DNA of 64,000 nucleotides from Halococcus saccharolyticus DSM 5350 (GTDB lineage: Archaea > Halobacteriota > Halobacteria > Halobacteriales > Halococcaceae), in contig NZ_AOMD01000029.1 in NCBI RefSeq assembly GCF_000336915.1, positions 83,227 to 147,226 of the forward strand, in the 5' to 3' direction. Shown piece by piece: positions 18,836-27,520 of the stretch. The number at the start of each line of letters is the position of its first letter. Position 1 is the stretch's first letter. The notes under the pieces were generated by a model that saw only the letters and a list, made by a program, of their open reading frames with translations, did not search any database and was not told where the DNA came from. Made by a program: the position numbers and the translations under genes.

Positions 18836-19582
18836 CTACTCCATGATCGCGCCACAGGAGATGTTGACTTCCGTGGCGGTGATGGTGCGGGCTCGGTCCG
18901 AGGCCACAAAGGCTGCGACGTTGCCCACGTCGGTCAACGTCTCTGTGCGGTTCAGTAAGGCCGCCTCCTCTGTCGCTGCGATAATCTCGTCACGGTAGTC
19001 GACATCCCCAGGGATCGATTCGAGTACACCCCCCGTTTTCAGGGTGACGACACGGATGCTATGCTCCCCAAGTTCGACGGCCCACTGCCGTCGAAGTCCC
19101 TCGATAGCGTCGAGAGCGACTTTGAAGCCCCCGAGCCCAGGTTGTGTCTGGGGACCACCACCGCCGAACGTTAGGATCACCCCAGATTCATGCTTGATCA
19201 TGTGCCGAGCTGCCGCCCTCGTCGTCAGGAACTGCGTCCGCATCGCGGTAGTGATCGGCTGGGTGAAGTCTTCGCTTGAAATCCCTGACAGCGGCTCCTG
19301 GACATCACCGATTCCGATGAGGTTGAACGAAATGTCGATGCGCCCGGTCTCCTCGACCACCGCATCGACGAACTCGTCGACGGCTTGCTCGTCAAGAGCA
19401 TCGACGACTGCGGTGTCCGCCTTGCCCCCGTCCGAGCGAATGTCCTCGGCAATCTTGTCGAGTGTCATTTCAGTGCGCCCGGCGAGGAAGATTCTGGCCC
19501 CCTCACGGGCGAAGACGCGGGCGACAGCACCACCGATCGATCCGCCTGCGCCGTAGATCGCCGCGACCTTGCCATCCAGCAT
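18836..19582 (-). CDS. SDR-family oxidoreductase lacking the catalytic Tyr
   Basis: A 248-residue Rossmann-fold protein with the NAD(P) motif AAIYGAGGSIGGAVARVF at the N-terminus and a central NLIG motif. The active-site segment reads PGLGGFKVALDA. Lys is present, but the position four residues before it, normally Tyr, is Leu. The enzyme may therefore be inactive as a dehydrogenase, or may use different chemistry as an enoyl-reductase-like member. It follows the SRPBCC gene on the same strand. An upstream GTG at 19597 is an alternative start. Confidence 0.85.
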   Translation of the reverse strand: MLDGKVAAIYGAGGSIGGAVARVFAREGARIFLAGRTEMTLDKIAEDIRSDGGKADTAVVDALDEQAVDEFVDAVVEETGRIDISFNLIGIGDVQEPLSGISSEDFTQPITTAMRTQFLTTRAAARHMIKHESGVILTFGGGGPQTQPGLGGFKVALDAIEGLRRQWAVELGEHSIRVVTLKTGGVLESIPGDVDYRDEIIAATEEAALLNRTETLTDVGNVAAFVASDRARTITATEVNISCGAIME

Positions 19583-19675
19583 CACGTCAATTTCCACCTC
19601 CGAGGCCCGGAACAGTCCTGCGACATTTCGATCGGTAGTCGGATCGTCAACCTCGTTGCATCGGTTTCGATCATG

Positions 19676-20593
19676 CTATGCCTCCTCGATTACATCCGCG
19701 AGATTTTCGAGGGACTCGTTCCACCCTTCGTTGGCGTCGCTCGGGGGAATGGCCTCCGGGATGCCCTCCTGTCGGACGGTGATCTCGGTTCCATCTGGTA
19801 CCTCCTCGAAGGTGGCTGTCACGGTCATCTCGCCGGCCATGCTCGGCTCATCGGTTTCGAACGATTCAGTGTAGACGATCTGCTCGCCCGGTGAGAGTTC
19901 CTTGTAGGTGCCCCCGAAAGAGTGGCCGTAGTCCGCGAACTCCTCGGTTTTGCCCGTGAACGTGGCGCGGAACGTTCCGCCCTCCTCGGGCTCCAGGTGG
20001 TGGACCTCGGCGCTGAAGCCGGTCGGTGGCAACCATTGGGCGAGTTCGTCGGGATCGAGGAACGCCTCGTAGACGCGTTCGGGTGAGGCTTTGATGACTC
20101 GGCTCGTTGTCATACTTCGCTCCTCGGTCTCGATGGGATCTGCGTCTGATTCCTGGAGTAGTTCCGCCAGGGTTTCGAGCATGCCTGCCCAGCCTTCGGC
20201 GGCACCGTCGGGAACCTGCCCAGGGAACTCCTGGGTAACGACGACTTCCGTGCCATCCCGAACATCTTGGAACTCGTAGATGACACGAAGCTCTCCCACT
20301 TCGGTCTCCTCACCCGTAACGAGGCGTTCGTGCTCGACCACCTCGACGTAGGTTCCCTCGTTGTTGACACGATTCTCCCCGTCAGTCCAGGTGATGAACA
20401 TGTCGCCACCGGATTCGACTTCGTTGGCGCGAACCTCCGCTGTCATGCCGTCGGGCACGAACCACTGGACCAGTTCGTCAGGGTCAGTGAACGCCTGCCA
20501 CACGCGTTCGCGTGGGGCGTCGAACGTCCGGCGGAGGGTGAGGGTCGTGTCCGTCGTTTCGATCTCGGTCTCGTCGATCGTGTCGGGTGTCAT
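19676..20593 (-). CDS. tandem SRPBCC (AHSA1-type) protein
   Basis: A 305-residue protein made of two consecutive SRPBCC domains (about 1-150 and 155-305). Each has the START-like opening: TLRRTFDAPRERVWQAFTDP in the first and SRVIKASPERVYEAFLDP in the second, then WFVPDG or WLPPTG. These domains form a deep hydrophobic pocket for small ligands. The gene overlaps the ArsR gene by four bases. ArsR-SRPBCC pairs are common, and the second protein may inactivate or bind an inducer of the first. Confidence 0.92.
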   Translation of the reverse strand: MTPDTIDETEIETTDTTLTLRRTFDAPRERVWQAFTDPDELVQWFVPDGMTAEVRANEVESGGDMFITWTDGENRVNNEGTYVEVVEHERLVTGEETEVGELRVIYEFQDVRDGTEVVVTQEFPGQVPDGAAEGWAGMLETLAELLQESDADPIETEERSMTTSRVIKASPERVYEAFLDPDELAQWLPPTGFSAEVHHLEPEEGGTFRATFTGKTEEFADYGHSFGGTYKELSPGEQIVYTESFETDEPSMAGEMTVTATFEEVPDGTEITVRQEGIPEAIPPSDANEGWNESLENLADVIEEA

Positions 20594-20946
20594 TGGTCTT
20601 CGTCCTCGTTCTCCAGATGGTCGGCCAGCGCGTCGAAACGGTCCTCCCAGAGCACGCGGTAGCGGGTCAGCCAGCCGAACGCCTCGCTCAGTGGCGCGGC
20701 GTTCAGGTGACTGCGGCGAACGCGGCCATCCTGCTCGACTTCGAGTAGGTTCGCGTCCTCCAGCACGCGCAGGTGCTTCGAGACCGCTGCCAGCGAAACG
20801 TCATGGGGTTCGGACAACTCGCTGACGCTCTTTGGACCGTCGGCTAACTCTTCCAGGGTGGCCCGGCGGATCGGGTGGGCCAGCGCGTGGAAGATAGCGT
20901 CGAGGTCAAGATCGTCCGACTGTCGTTCAACCATCCAGTTAAGCAT
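20590..20946 (-). CDS. ArsR-family winged-helix regulator
   Basis: A 118-residue repressor-type protein: DAIFHALAHPIRRATLEELADG, then SVSELSEPHDVSLAAVSKHLRVLEDANLLEVEQDGRVR, which is the ArsR winged helix. There are no paired Cys residues for metal binding, so the signal is probably not a heavy metal. It is the first gene of the ArsR-SRPBCC-SDR group. A palindrome at its start suggests autoregulation. Confidence 0.92.
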   Translation of the reverse strand: MLNWMVERQSDDLDLDAIFHALAHPIRRATLEELADGPKSVSELSEPHDVSLAAVSKHLRVLEDANLLEVEQDGRVRRSHLNAAPLSEAFGWLTRYRVLWEDRFDALADHLENEDEDQ

Positions 20947-20962
20947 ATACTGACTCGTATAT
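20945..20962 (-). promoter_or_regulatory. operator-like inverted repeat at the ArsR gene start
   Basis: ATATAC and GTATAT are separated by TGACTC. The repeat overlaps the presumed TATA/start region directly upstream of the ATG (20946), where an ArsR dimer would block its own transcription. Confidence 0.5.
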
Positions 20963-21030
20963 TAAACCTATCGGTTAAATAAATCGTCGTCTCGATCCAG
21001 TTGACAGCCGCGTTTCACCTCCGACCAGAA

Positions 21031-21161
21031 CGCATCGTCTTGGCGACTCAGCAAGCGTGTGAGTAGACTCTCACGGCGAGCGCGCCCGGAACAATGGTTT
21101 CGGTGGAAGGGTGTTGGTAACGAACGCCTCGGTCGCTATCCGTGGACAGAGCCCGCCAGCA
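21031..21161 (+). repeat. dispersed repeat, copy 2
   Basis: Same segment as 14672-14800 with point changes and small indels. Here the repeat ends exactly where the transposase fragment reads on (QESLTVYTDG), so the junction was made by an old rearrangement or the repeat is a diverged part of the element. Confidence 0.75.
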
Positions 21162-21453
21162 GGAGTCACTGACTGTCTATACCGACGGGTTTCGGGCGTA
21201 CGATCCGCTTGAGAAAGACGCTGCCTTCGATCGCGAGTGCGTCACCCACGGAGACAGTGAGTACATTGACGGAGAGGTCCGCGTCAACACCTGCGAGTGT
21301 CACGGGTCGCTGCTGCGCCCGTGGCTCTCGCCCCATCGAGGGATCTCAAAAGACAAGCTCACTCAGTATCTTCGCGCGTTTCAGCTCCGCAGAGAGGTAT
21401 CCGATCAACCCGGTCGAAAAGCGCTCAAGCACGCTGTTCGAGCCGCTTTCTGA
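21162..21453 (+). pseudogene. IS1595-family transposase, C-terminal fragment
   Basis: It reads QESLTVYTDGFRAYDPLEKD, then VNTCECHGSLLRPWLSPHRGISKDKLTQYLRAFQLRRE, which is the end of the DDE domain of haloarchaeal IS1595-type (ISXO2-like) transposases. The N-terminal zinc ribbon and first catalytic Asp are missing. It is a dead remnant; the intact enzyme would have about 280-300 residues. Confidence 0.85.
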
Positions 21454-21494
21454 AATCAACAATGTGCTACACATGAGCGATAGTAGAAACTCAC

Positions 21495-21674
21495 TCAGCG
21501 TTCGCGTTTGAGAATGAGCTTTGAAGGTCCACCAGACCAGTCGAACGCTGTCTCATCAAGTTCCCACCCATTTTGAGCTGCTTGGTTGAGCCGTTGTGCT
21601 GTTTTCTCTTTGTCAAGACTCCAGAAGAATGTCTTTGCCGCCGAGATCACTTTGTATTCATATTGTTTGGTCAT
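21495..21674 (-). CDS. DUF4177-like small protein, 59 residues
   Basis: It starts MTKQYEYKVISAAKTFFWSL and ends FDWSGGPSKLILKRER. The pattern Y-Y-K-V-I at the start, a central helix with LNQAAQNGWELDE, and a C-terminal strand LILKR is characteristic of DUF4177. A TTTAAATC box lies about 25-36 bases upstream, consistent with a leaderless transcript. Function is unknown; the protein is small and soluble. Confidence 0.8.
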   Translation of the reverse strand: MTKQYEYKVISAAKTFFWSLDKEKTAQRLNQAAQNGWELDETAFDWSGGPSKLILKRER

Positions 21675-21827
21675 GAGGTTCGATGTATAGAAGACATTCT
21701 GTGATTTAAACCTATCTCATAATAGTCCTGACAACAATCACGCCCCGTATTACAGGGTGTAATGAAGGGAGCAGCTCATTGCAGGAGAGGGGTGAGAAGT
21801 TATATTCGGTCATCTATAGTATCGTGG

Positions 21828-22196
21828 ATGAAGAGTCCATCTGAACTTTCATGGGGTGAGATGCTGGCCATTTTCGTGCTCCTCACCCTCGGTGCTGGCT
21901 TCGTCGCAATGGTCGCAGGAATGCCGTACTTCTGGCTCATTTGGGTACTCGGTTTCGCGGTTGTCTTACCTATCCTCGGTATTCTGTTCCCTGAAGACGA
22001 AGCCGACAGCGAACTGGTAGAGGATGAGCGGGATCCAGATGTGTCAACAGACCCACTGACTAACCTCCGCGACCAGTACGTCCGCGGCGACCTCACTGAC
22101 GAGGAGTTCGAGCGCAAGCTCGACCGGCTGCTCGAGACTGAATCGCCCGAAAATGTCGCCGAGTGGCGTGAACTGGCTAAAGAGAACGCCAGATAA
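21828..22196 (+). CDS. SHOCT-domain membrane protein
   Basis: A 122-residue protein with two transmembrane helices (AIFVLLTLGAGFVAMVAG, FWLIWVLGFAVVLPILG), an acidic linker and a C-terminal SHOCT motif of about 30 residues: DPLTNLRDQYVRGDLTDEEFERKLDRLLE. SHOCT segments are thought to mediate protein interaction or oligomerisation. A TTATATTC box at 21800 lies 21-28 bases before the ATG, which supports this start over the longer frame. Confidence 0.85.
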   Translation: MKSPSELSWGEMLAIFVLLTLGAGFVAMVAGMPYFWLIWVLGFAVVLPILGILFPEDEADSELVEDERDPDVSTDPLTNLRDQYVRGDLTDEEFERKLDRLLETESPENVAEWRELAKENAR

Positions 22197-22644
22197 CACC
22201 CTCTCTATGTTCTGATTAGCGAGTGATTGGTCACCTGAACAGAGCACATTTAACGACCCGATGTGCAAGATACGTGCTCTATTGAAAATGGACGATGGCG
22301 TAGGGATTTGATGGTTTAGGCGATCACTCTCTAATACAATCCATGCCTTCGTTGACTGGAATATATACGATCGAATTGGATCGGGTCGATAACTGCCAAA
22401 CCAGACGGGATACTCACGATTCTTCCTGACTCAAATGCGTGACGTTTCAGTTCAAAATCAGTGGATCCTGCCGCCGTACCGCATTTTCAATAGAGCACTC
22501 GATTCTGTCCTCCAACTGGTCGATAGCGGGTTCACTCAGCAGAGGTGTCCCGATCCATGAGTGACTATTCCCGATGTATAGAGTGTGAGTCGTTTCGTCC
22601 GTTTTCACGAACGGCGACGAATCACAGTCTCCAAGCTATCGAAC
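22197..22644. other. 448-base intergenic region occupied mainly by a MITE-like element
   Basis: It has no gene. Between 22274 and 22498 it contains the inverted-repeat element listed separately, and the hairpin CGTCCGTT...AACGGCGACG near 22600 may terminate the leftward AIM24 transcript. Confidence 0.4.
22274..22498. mobile_element. MITE-like non-autonomous element, 225 bp
   Basis: Perfect 17-bp terminal inverted repeats, GTGCTCTATTGAAAATG at the left and CATTTTCAATAGAGCAC at the right, surround 191 bases with no ORF. No target duplication is evident (flanks GATAC and TCGAT). The size and structure fit a miniature inverted-repeat transposable element mobilised by an IS elsewhere in the genome. 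Confidence 0.75.
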
Positions 22645-23370
22645 TCACAGGAAATCGCTGACGCTGACTCCCTCGCCGGTACTAGCACTCTCGCCGCTCC
22701 CGCCACTCTGGTCAGGATTGACCTCCTCGTAGGGTTGGACGATCACGAATCCATCCTGACCAGCGAATTCGAGTTGGAAGGTCTCACCCGACGAACGTCC
22801 GAGAAAACTCTTGATATTGAGATCGTGCTTCGCGTTGGGTGAAACGTTGGCGCTCCAGGCGACAGTGGCGTTGGGGTCGGTCCGAACCGGCGTCGGGACC
22901 ACAAGTGGCTCACCGTGAGTCGTGATGGCGATGTGGCCCGGCCCGCTGAGGAAGACGTTGAACAGTCCCCCAGAAGAGGTACCTGCGATGGAACTCATCA
23001 TCTTGATGTCCCATCCCACACTGTCCTCGAACGCGAGGATATCGTTCCCATTGACACTGATTTCGTCGCCGGCGTCGAGTTCGAGAATTTGGACCTCCTT
23101 GCCCGCATCGGCCAGATAGAGATGGCCGGTACCCGAGGCGCGCATCATCACGCCTCCTTCGCCGGTCACGCGCTTTTTGAGCATGCCTTTCAACCCGCCG
23201 CCGGCCGACTTACGCTCAAAGGCAATATCACCGGTATAGCCAATCATCGAGCCTGCTTTGCTCATAATGTGCCCGTCGAGCGAGATATCGAGCATTTTCG
23301 AGCTTTCGAGTTCGAACGTTTTACCGGTCTCCTGTGGTTCGTGCGACTCCACGAATTCGTCGAGATTCAT
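22645..23370 (-). CDS. AIM24 family protein
   Basis: A 241-residue protein with the AIM24 (TIGR00266-type) beta-rich fold. Gly-rich repeats include IMSKAGSMIGYTGDIAFERK, GGGLKGMLKKRVTGEGGVMMRASGTGHLYLAD and SSGGLFNVFLSGPGHIAITTHG. Archaeal members are soluble and their role is unsettled; the eukaryotic name comes from mitochondrial biogenesis. MNLDEF at 23370 was chosen as start because the preceding seven residues look like leader sequence. A 15-bp palindrome lies upstream. Confidence 0.9.
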   Translation of the reverse strand: MNLDEFVESHEPQETGKTFELESSKMLDISLDGHIMSKAGSMIGYTGDIAFERKSAGGGLKGMLKKRVTGEGGVMMRASGTGHLYLADAGKEVQILELDAGDEISVNGNDILAFEDSVGWDIKMMSSIAGTSSGGLFNVFLSGPGHIAITTHGEPLVVPTPVRTDPNATVAWSANVSPNAKHDLNIKSFLGRSSGETFQLEFAGQDGFVIVQPYEEVNPDQSGGSGESASTGEGVSVSDFL

Positions 23371-23676
23371 TGGTGTGATTTCCCGAGCCACCCGGGGCAG
23401 CTCTATTAACAGAGATCATCTCTGCATAGATGTATTCACCGGATGAGATAATTTCACCAACTGAGACGATTCTACTCAATGAGCAGCGTGGCATAGGATG
23501 ATTTGCATGGTATTCGGTCATGGTCCGAGTAGCCTGCTATCGCTGGTTCCAATAACGCCAATATTGTTCTCGTGTTAGACACTAATTCTCGGCCTGCCAT
23601 TGACGTGGGTGACGATTTCTATGACACGCTCAATGAATGTAGTTTGGTATCACTCAACTATCTTCAACCTGATGAT
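23371..23676. other. 306-base intergenic region, one weak ORF
   Basis: Apart from the palindrome near the AIM24 gene, a 46-codon rightward GTG frame (23572-23712) looks protein-like (AIDVGDDFYDTLNECSLVSL) but overlaps the end of the regulator gene on the other strand. It cannot be supported as a gene. Confidence 0.3.
23402..23424 (-). promoter_or_regulatory. palindrome with TATA-like box before the AIM24 gene
   Basis: CAGAGAT and ATCTCTG flank a single C (23410-23424). The adjacent TTAATAG, read leftward, is 32-39 bases from the ATG at 23370. The layout suggests an operator just upstream of the TATA box. Confidence 0.45.
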
Positions 23677-24492
23677 TTAGTTGCTATCGACATTGAGTAT
23701 TTGATTAGATGATAAGTCGAAAAGTTCCGCGTGGTCCGTGAACGGGGTCGCCTCGTCGCGGTAGGTCGTATAAACTGCTTCGGCCCACTCATGCGCGGCG
23801 GGTGCATCGGTATCGGCGTATGTCCGTAACAACCCGGTGTCCTCGTCGTAGATGCCAACTCCAATTCGGTTGTCACAGAGGGTTAGCCCGAACGGCAGAT
23901 CATCGTGAACCCGAAGCGTGAGGTTTCCACTTTCGAACGCTGTCTTTGCCCGCTCGGGGTTCGACGTCAAAATATTCTCGATGACTGCTGGCGGAAAGAC
24001 GGCCTCGGTCTCCATACCATCAACGATGCGTTGGTAGATATCGTCCATATGCAGCGGGTTAATCGAGGCGGGATCAAGACCACGGAGGGAGTCGGTCTCA
24101 CTCACTAGCGACATGAATCGATTCACCGGACGGTAGGGGTTGCCGGGTGCGGCGATTGTCACTGTCGCGTCAGCGAACGCTTTTAGGTCGATATCCACGC
24201 CGTGTGCGTTAGCAACTTCTAATACCGGTGCGAGCTGCCACGCTGTCTGAATGGAAGTGTCGAACGCGGCGATCTCCTCTGCACTCACCTCGCCCAACGG
24301 CGTAAGCACGAACTCACCCCCTGCCCGCTCGATGAGACCGTTCTCTAGAAGAAATCGAGTAAACCGATGAACGGTGGATTTCGAGACATCAAGATGCTGC
24401 TCTAACTCTCGTCGATCCATCATGCCCTCCTCCCGCAGCGCTTCGAGTACCGGGGCCCGCCTGATGAGTTCTATGAGCCGCTCGGTGTTCAT
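23677..24492 (-). CDS. FilR1-type helix-turn-helix regulator
   Basis: A 271-residue regulator. The N-terminal winged helix (about 8-75) reads APVLEALREEGMMDRRELEQHLDVSKSTVHRFTRFLLENGLIERAGGEFVLTPLG. The C-terminal two-thirds matches the middle domain named after the methanogenesis regulator FilR1 (PF08350-type), with NPLHMDDIYQRIVDGMETEAVFPP and LPFGLTLCDNRIGVGIYDEDTG. Such proteins are widespread in haloarchaea and probably bind a ligand. The target is unknown; the gene stands alone. Confidence 0.88.
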   Translation of the reverse strand: MNTERLIELIRRAPVLEALREEGMMDRRELEQHLDVSKSTVHRFTRFLLENGLIERAGGEFVLTPLGEVSAEEIAAFDTSIQTAWQLAPVLEVANAHGVDIDLKAFADATVTIAAPGNPYRPVNRFMSLVSETDSLRGLDPASINPLHMDDIYQRIVDGMETEAVFPPAVIENILTSNPERAKTAFESGNLTLRVHDDLPFGLTLCDNRIGVGIYDEDTGLLRTYADTDAPAAHEWAEAVYTTYRDEATPFTDHAELFDLSSNQILNVDSN

Positions 24493-24774
24493 CGTAGTGT
24501 AAACGCCTGCTTCGCTCGTAATAGATGTTTCTTCGAATGATAATTATTTAGACTATGTGAAAGATTGAGTAGTATCTATACTTAGAGATGATCTTCTCAA
24601 ATGATGAAGGAAAGACGTGCCTTGCCAGAAAATCCGTTTCAGAGTCTGAGACAGCACCACTCTATGGGAAAATCTCAGCCAATGACTATAATCAACTATC
24701 GCACTTCTACATGGCTGAGGCGGACAACCCCGCCGCCGTTCGCGCGGGCGAATGGAACACAAGTGGAGAAACCA

Positions 24775-25209
24775 ATGGCAAGCAGCACACAAGACATCGA
24801 ACGAGAGCCCGCGGCACCGGCTGTGGAGAGCGAATCGGGACTAGACAGCAACGTTGCGGGGGCACTATCATACCTCTTCGGCATCGTTTCGGGACTGATC
24901 TTCTTCCTGATCGAGAAGGACGACCGATTCGTGCGGTGGCACGCCGCTCAGAGCATGGCGTTCAACGGGCTGCTCATTGTGACCTACATCGCCCTCACCT
25001 TCCTCGGGACGGTTGTATCGGTAGCGTCGTTCGGCGGGAGTTCGGGAATGTTCCTTGTCGGGAGTCTGTTCTCGCTGATCCTCGGGCTAGTCTGGCTCGT
25101 TGTTGCTGTCGGCGGGTTCGCCGCGTGGGTCTACCTGATGGTCAAGGCCTACCAGGGCGAGACACCCCGGCTTCCGGTAGCGGCGGGCATCGCCGACAAG
25201 TTGGTCTGA
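24775..25209 (+). CDS. DUF4870 family membrane protein
   Basis: A 144-residue protein. After an acidic N-terminus it has SNVAGALSYLFGIVSGLIFFLIEKDDRFVRWHAAQSMAFNG, the core DUF4870 pattern, then further hydrophobic helices (three to four in all). ATG 24775 follows GTGGAG and removes 58 unrelated residues of the longer frame. It is the first of three closely spaced rightward genes with envelope character. The function of the family is unknown. Confidence 0.88.
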   Translation: MASSTQDIEREPAAPAVESESGLDSNVAGALSYLFGIVSGLIFFLIEKDDRFVRWHAAQSMAFNGLLIVTYIALTFLGTVVSVASFGGSSGMFLVGSLFSLILGLVWLVVAVGGFAAWVYLMVKAYQGETPRLPVAAGIADKLV

Positions 25210-25215
25210 GAAGCG

Positions 25216-25857
25216 ATGAACAACCACGAATCGGGTGGGGAGATGATAGATATGGCCGAACGGCCAGACAACGGCCGAGCGGGTCGGACCGTCGCCACGA
25301 GGGCGACACGCGCGAACGCCGCTCAACGTTCCGGCAACGGTCGGCCCGACAACAGCGGCGACGGGATCGACAGTGACGGCGGTGCGGACGAAGACGAATC
25401 GGACGGGCAACTGACGTTCAGGACGCACACCGACGACGAGTACGGCTACCGGGTTACCTATCCCGCAGACTGGACGGTTGAGCCGGAGGCGCCAGGTGGG
25501 GCATCGTTCGGTGCCCGGGTCGGCTCGGCGGGAGCGGTAGTCTACGTCGACGAGGACCTCAACCTCACGCTTGGGGAGTACGTCGCAGCTTTTGTCGACG
25601 ACCTCGCAGCCGACGGACACGTTCAAGCGCTTGAGGCACTCGACCGGCGGGATATCGCGCTCGAAAGCGGTGAAACCGGCCGGGCGGTCGAATACGCCTA
25701 TCGGAACGGGATGTGTGACGAGTATTGGCAACTCGCGTATCTCTTCGTTCTCGACGGCACGACCGGCTACACCCTCGGGGTGGACTGGAACGACGACGAC
25801 CGGCTCGAAGCGGTCGCCGCGCAAATCATCGAGTCGTTCGCCCTCAAAGGGACCTAA
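25216..25857 (+). CDS. hypothetical PsbP-like protein
   Basis: A 213-residue protein with a disordered, Asp/Gly/Arg-rich N-terminal third and no obvious signal peptide. The second part starts DEYGYRVTYPADWTVE, the opening seen in PsbP/Mog1-like domains, and ends with AAQIIESFALKG, also typical of that fold. It begins 6 bases after the DUF4870 gene and precedes a lipoprotein gene by 16 bases, so the three are probably one operon. The role is unknown. Confidence 0.7.
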   Translation: MNNHESGGEMIDMAERPDNGRAGRTVATRATRANAAQRSGNGRPDNSGDGIDSDGGADEDESDGQLTFRTHTDDEYGYRVTYPADWTVEPEAPGGASFGARVGSAGAVVYVDEDLNLTLGEYVAAFVDDLAADGHVQALEALDRRDIALESGETGRAVEYAYRNGMCDEYWQLAYLFVLDGTTGYTLGVDWNDDDRLEAVAAQIIESFALKGT

Positions 25858-25873
25858 CTACGGACAGACGACA

Positions 25874-26770
25874 ATGCAACACGACAAACCGAACGGACAG
25901 GGGATCGGCGGACGAACACGCCTGAACGCACGGGTGCTTATGACGTTAGGACTAGCTCTCGCGGTTGTCCTTGCGGGCTGTGCCGGTATTAGCGGCCTCG
26001 GTGGCGACAGCGGGAACGACAGTGCGAGCGACGGCGTCGCCGAGGCCGACACTCCGAGTGGGGATGGAGCTGGCGACGACGGCGCAAATGACGACGTGGC
26101 CACTACAGTCAATAGTGACGATAGTGAGGCTGGCGATGGAGACAACCAATCGTCCGATGATGTCACGGTCAATGATAGCACCGCCGACGACACCACCTCC
26201 AGTAATGGCGGTGCGGACAGTTCTTCGGTCAGCAGTGCGCTCGATAGTGAAGAGGAGTGGTTCAACCTCTCGAAGCCGGGTCGGTATGTCTTCGAGATTG
26301 AATCAGCCGAGGAGGGCACCGGGAGCATGAGTTTTGAGACCACTGAGGTCTCAAACGGACAGGCGACGGTGAGCTTCCAGTACGACCTTGGCGAGGAATC
26401 CTTCGAGTCAACCGTTACCGGACCAGTCGGTGAGGTCGAACCACAGATTGCCACCTCACCCGCCTACGCGTACCTCACTGCGATCCGACTCGGAGGGGTG
26501 ACTGCCGGGATGCTCAGCGGCGGCGAAGACCTCCAAGTCGGTAACGAGTTCTCTCAGCAATCGGCTGAGGGATCGATGCACATCGAGGTCACCGGAACCG
26601 ACTCGTATGCGGGCGTTGAGTGCTACGTCATCGAGTCACGGGTGAACGAGACGCTCACCCAGGAAACCTGCACCCAGCAGGCGTTCAGCAGCGCACCCTA
26701 CGTCGCCTTCTACGACGAGAACGGCAACCTCGAACAGCGGATCGAACTTGTCGAGTACGAGCGAGAGTAA
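25874..26770 (+). CDS. secreted lipoprotein, hypothetical
   Basis: A 298-residue protein. The signal peptide (RVLMTLGLALAVVLAGC) ends in a lipobox Cys. A Ser/Asp/Thr-rich spacer of about 80 residues follows, then a beta-rich globular domain (about 120-298) with one Cys pair (GVECYVIES, TQETCTQQ) that could form a disulphide. The globular part is not recognised. The gene is the third of the DUF4870 row. Confidence 0.8.
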   Translation: MQHDKPNGQGIGGRTRLNARVLMTLGLALAVVLAGCAGISGLGGDSGNDSASDGVAEADTPSGDGAGDDGANDDVATTVNSDDSEAGDGDNQSSDDVTVNDSTADDTTSSNGGADSSSVSSALDSEEEWFNLSKPGRYVFEIESAEEGTGSMSFETTEVSNGQATVSFQYDLGEESFESTVTGPVGEVEPQIATSPAYAYLTAIRLGGVTAGMLSGGEDLQVGNEFSQQSAEGSMHIEVTGTDSYAGVECYVIESRVNETLTQETCTQQAFSSAPYVAFYDENGNLEQRIELVEYERE

Positions 26771-26903
26771 CGTCTGGTGGCACTGTGTCAGTGCCATTCG
26801 CGCTGTTTCCCACAAACCTGTCCCGTTTCGAGTTGATAAGGATACCGAGCGAGCAAGGTGCGGAAGACGACAAGAACCGGCGGCCGTTGCGCCGACTCGA
26901 CAC

Positions 26904-27335
26904 TCATTCCGGATGACAGTGTTTGATCGCCTCTCTGACTGCCTCTCTCCGTCCGATAAAGGTGATGTGGTCGCCTCTCTCGAGAGCGTCGTCCGCATGG
27001 GCAAGCCGATTCTCCTCGTTCCAACTAATGAGTGCGAGATAACAATTCTCTGGAAGCTCGGCTCCCAGTTCGGCTACCGTCTCCCCCACGATATTGTCAG
27101 CCGTCACCTCGGTCTCCGGGACGTCACCCGTCCGATTGAGTTCCGTCATCCAGTGGGCGATCGCTGGCCGTTCGATGAAGTTGTCCATCGACCACGCAAC
27201 CGACATTCCCGTGGGGATCGTCTCGATATCAATTTCACCGAAGCGCACGACAGTGACGCGCCCTCTAGTGTCGGATAGTCCACACTCACTCCCGTGGTAA
27301 TTTCGTGTAGAAATCGTGCTCTGAAACAGCGCCAT
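26904..27335 (-). pseudogene. TrkA-C (RCK_C)-like fragment, probably truncated
   Basis: The last 70 residues (EVTADNIVGETVAELGAELPENCYLALISW..., ending DHITFIGRREAVREAI) look like an RCK_C/TrkA-C ligand-binding domain. The part before it (GEIDIETIPTGMSVAWSMDNF) resembles the end of a longer channel or antiporter regulator, but no N-terminal NAD-binding domain precedes it; upstream frames are unrelated. It is either a remnant or a short stand-alone variant. Confidence 0.5.
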
Positions 27336-27520
27336 CGGGAATTGTGGAGGTTATTACATGACCCGCAGCTTTGGCCGAGTTTTCCCACCAGTTGGGGATG
27401 CAGCGTGCGAAATGGGTCGCGTATCTCACATATCGCCTGCGCTCAATGGCGGAGTCTGAAATGTGATTTGAGATAGTGCTCTTCTCGACGGACAACCTCG
27501 TGCAGATGGGAATCATCCGC

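Noticed and set aside
23572..23712. 46-codon rightward GTG ORF
   Set aside because: It overlaps the 3' end of the regulator gene, has no promoter evidence, and no family was recognised.
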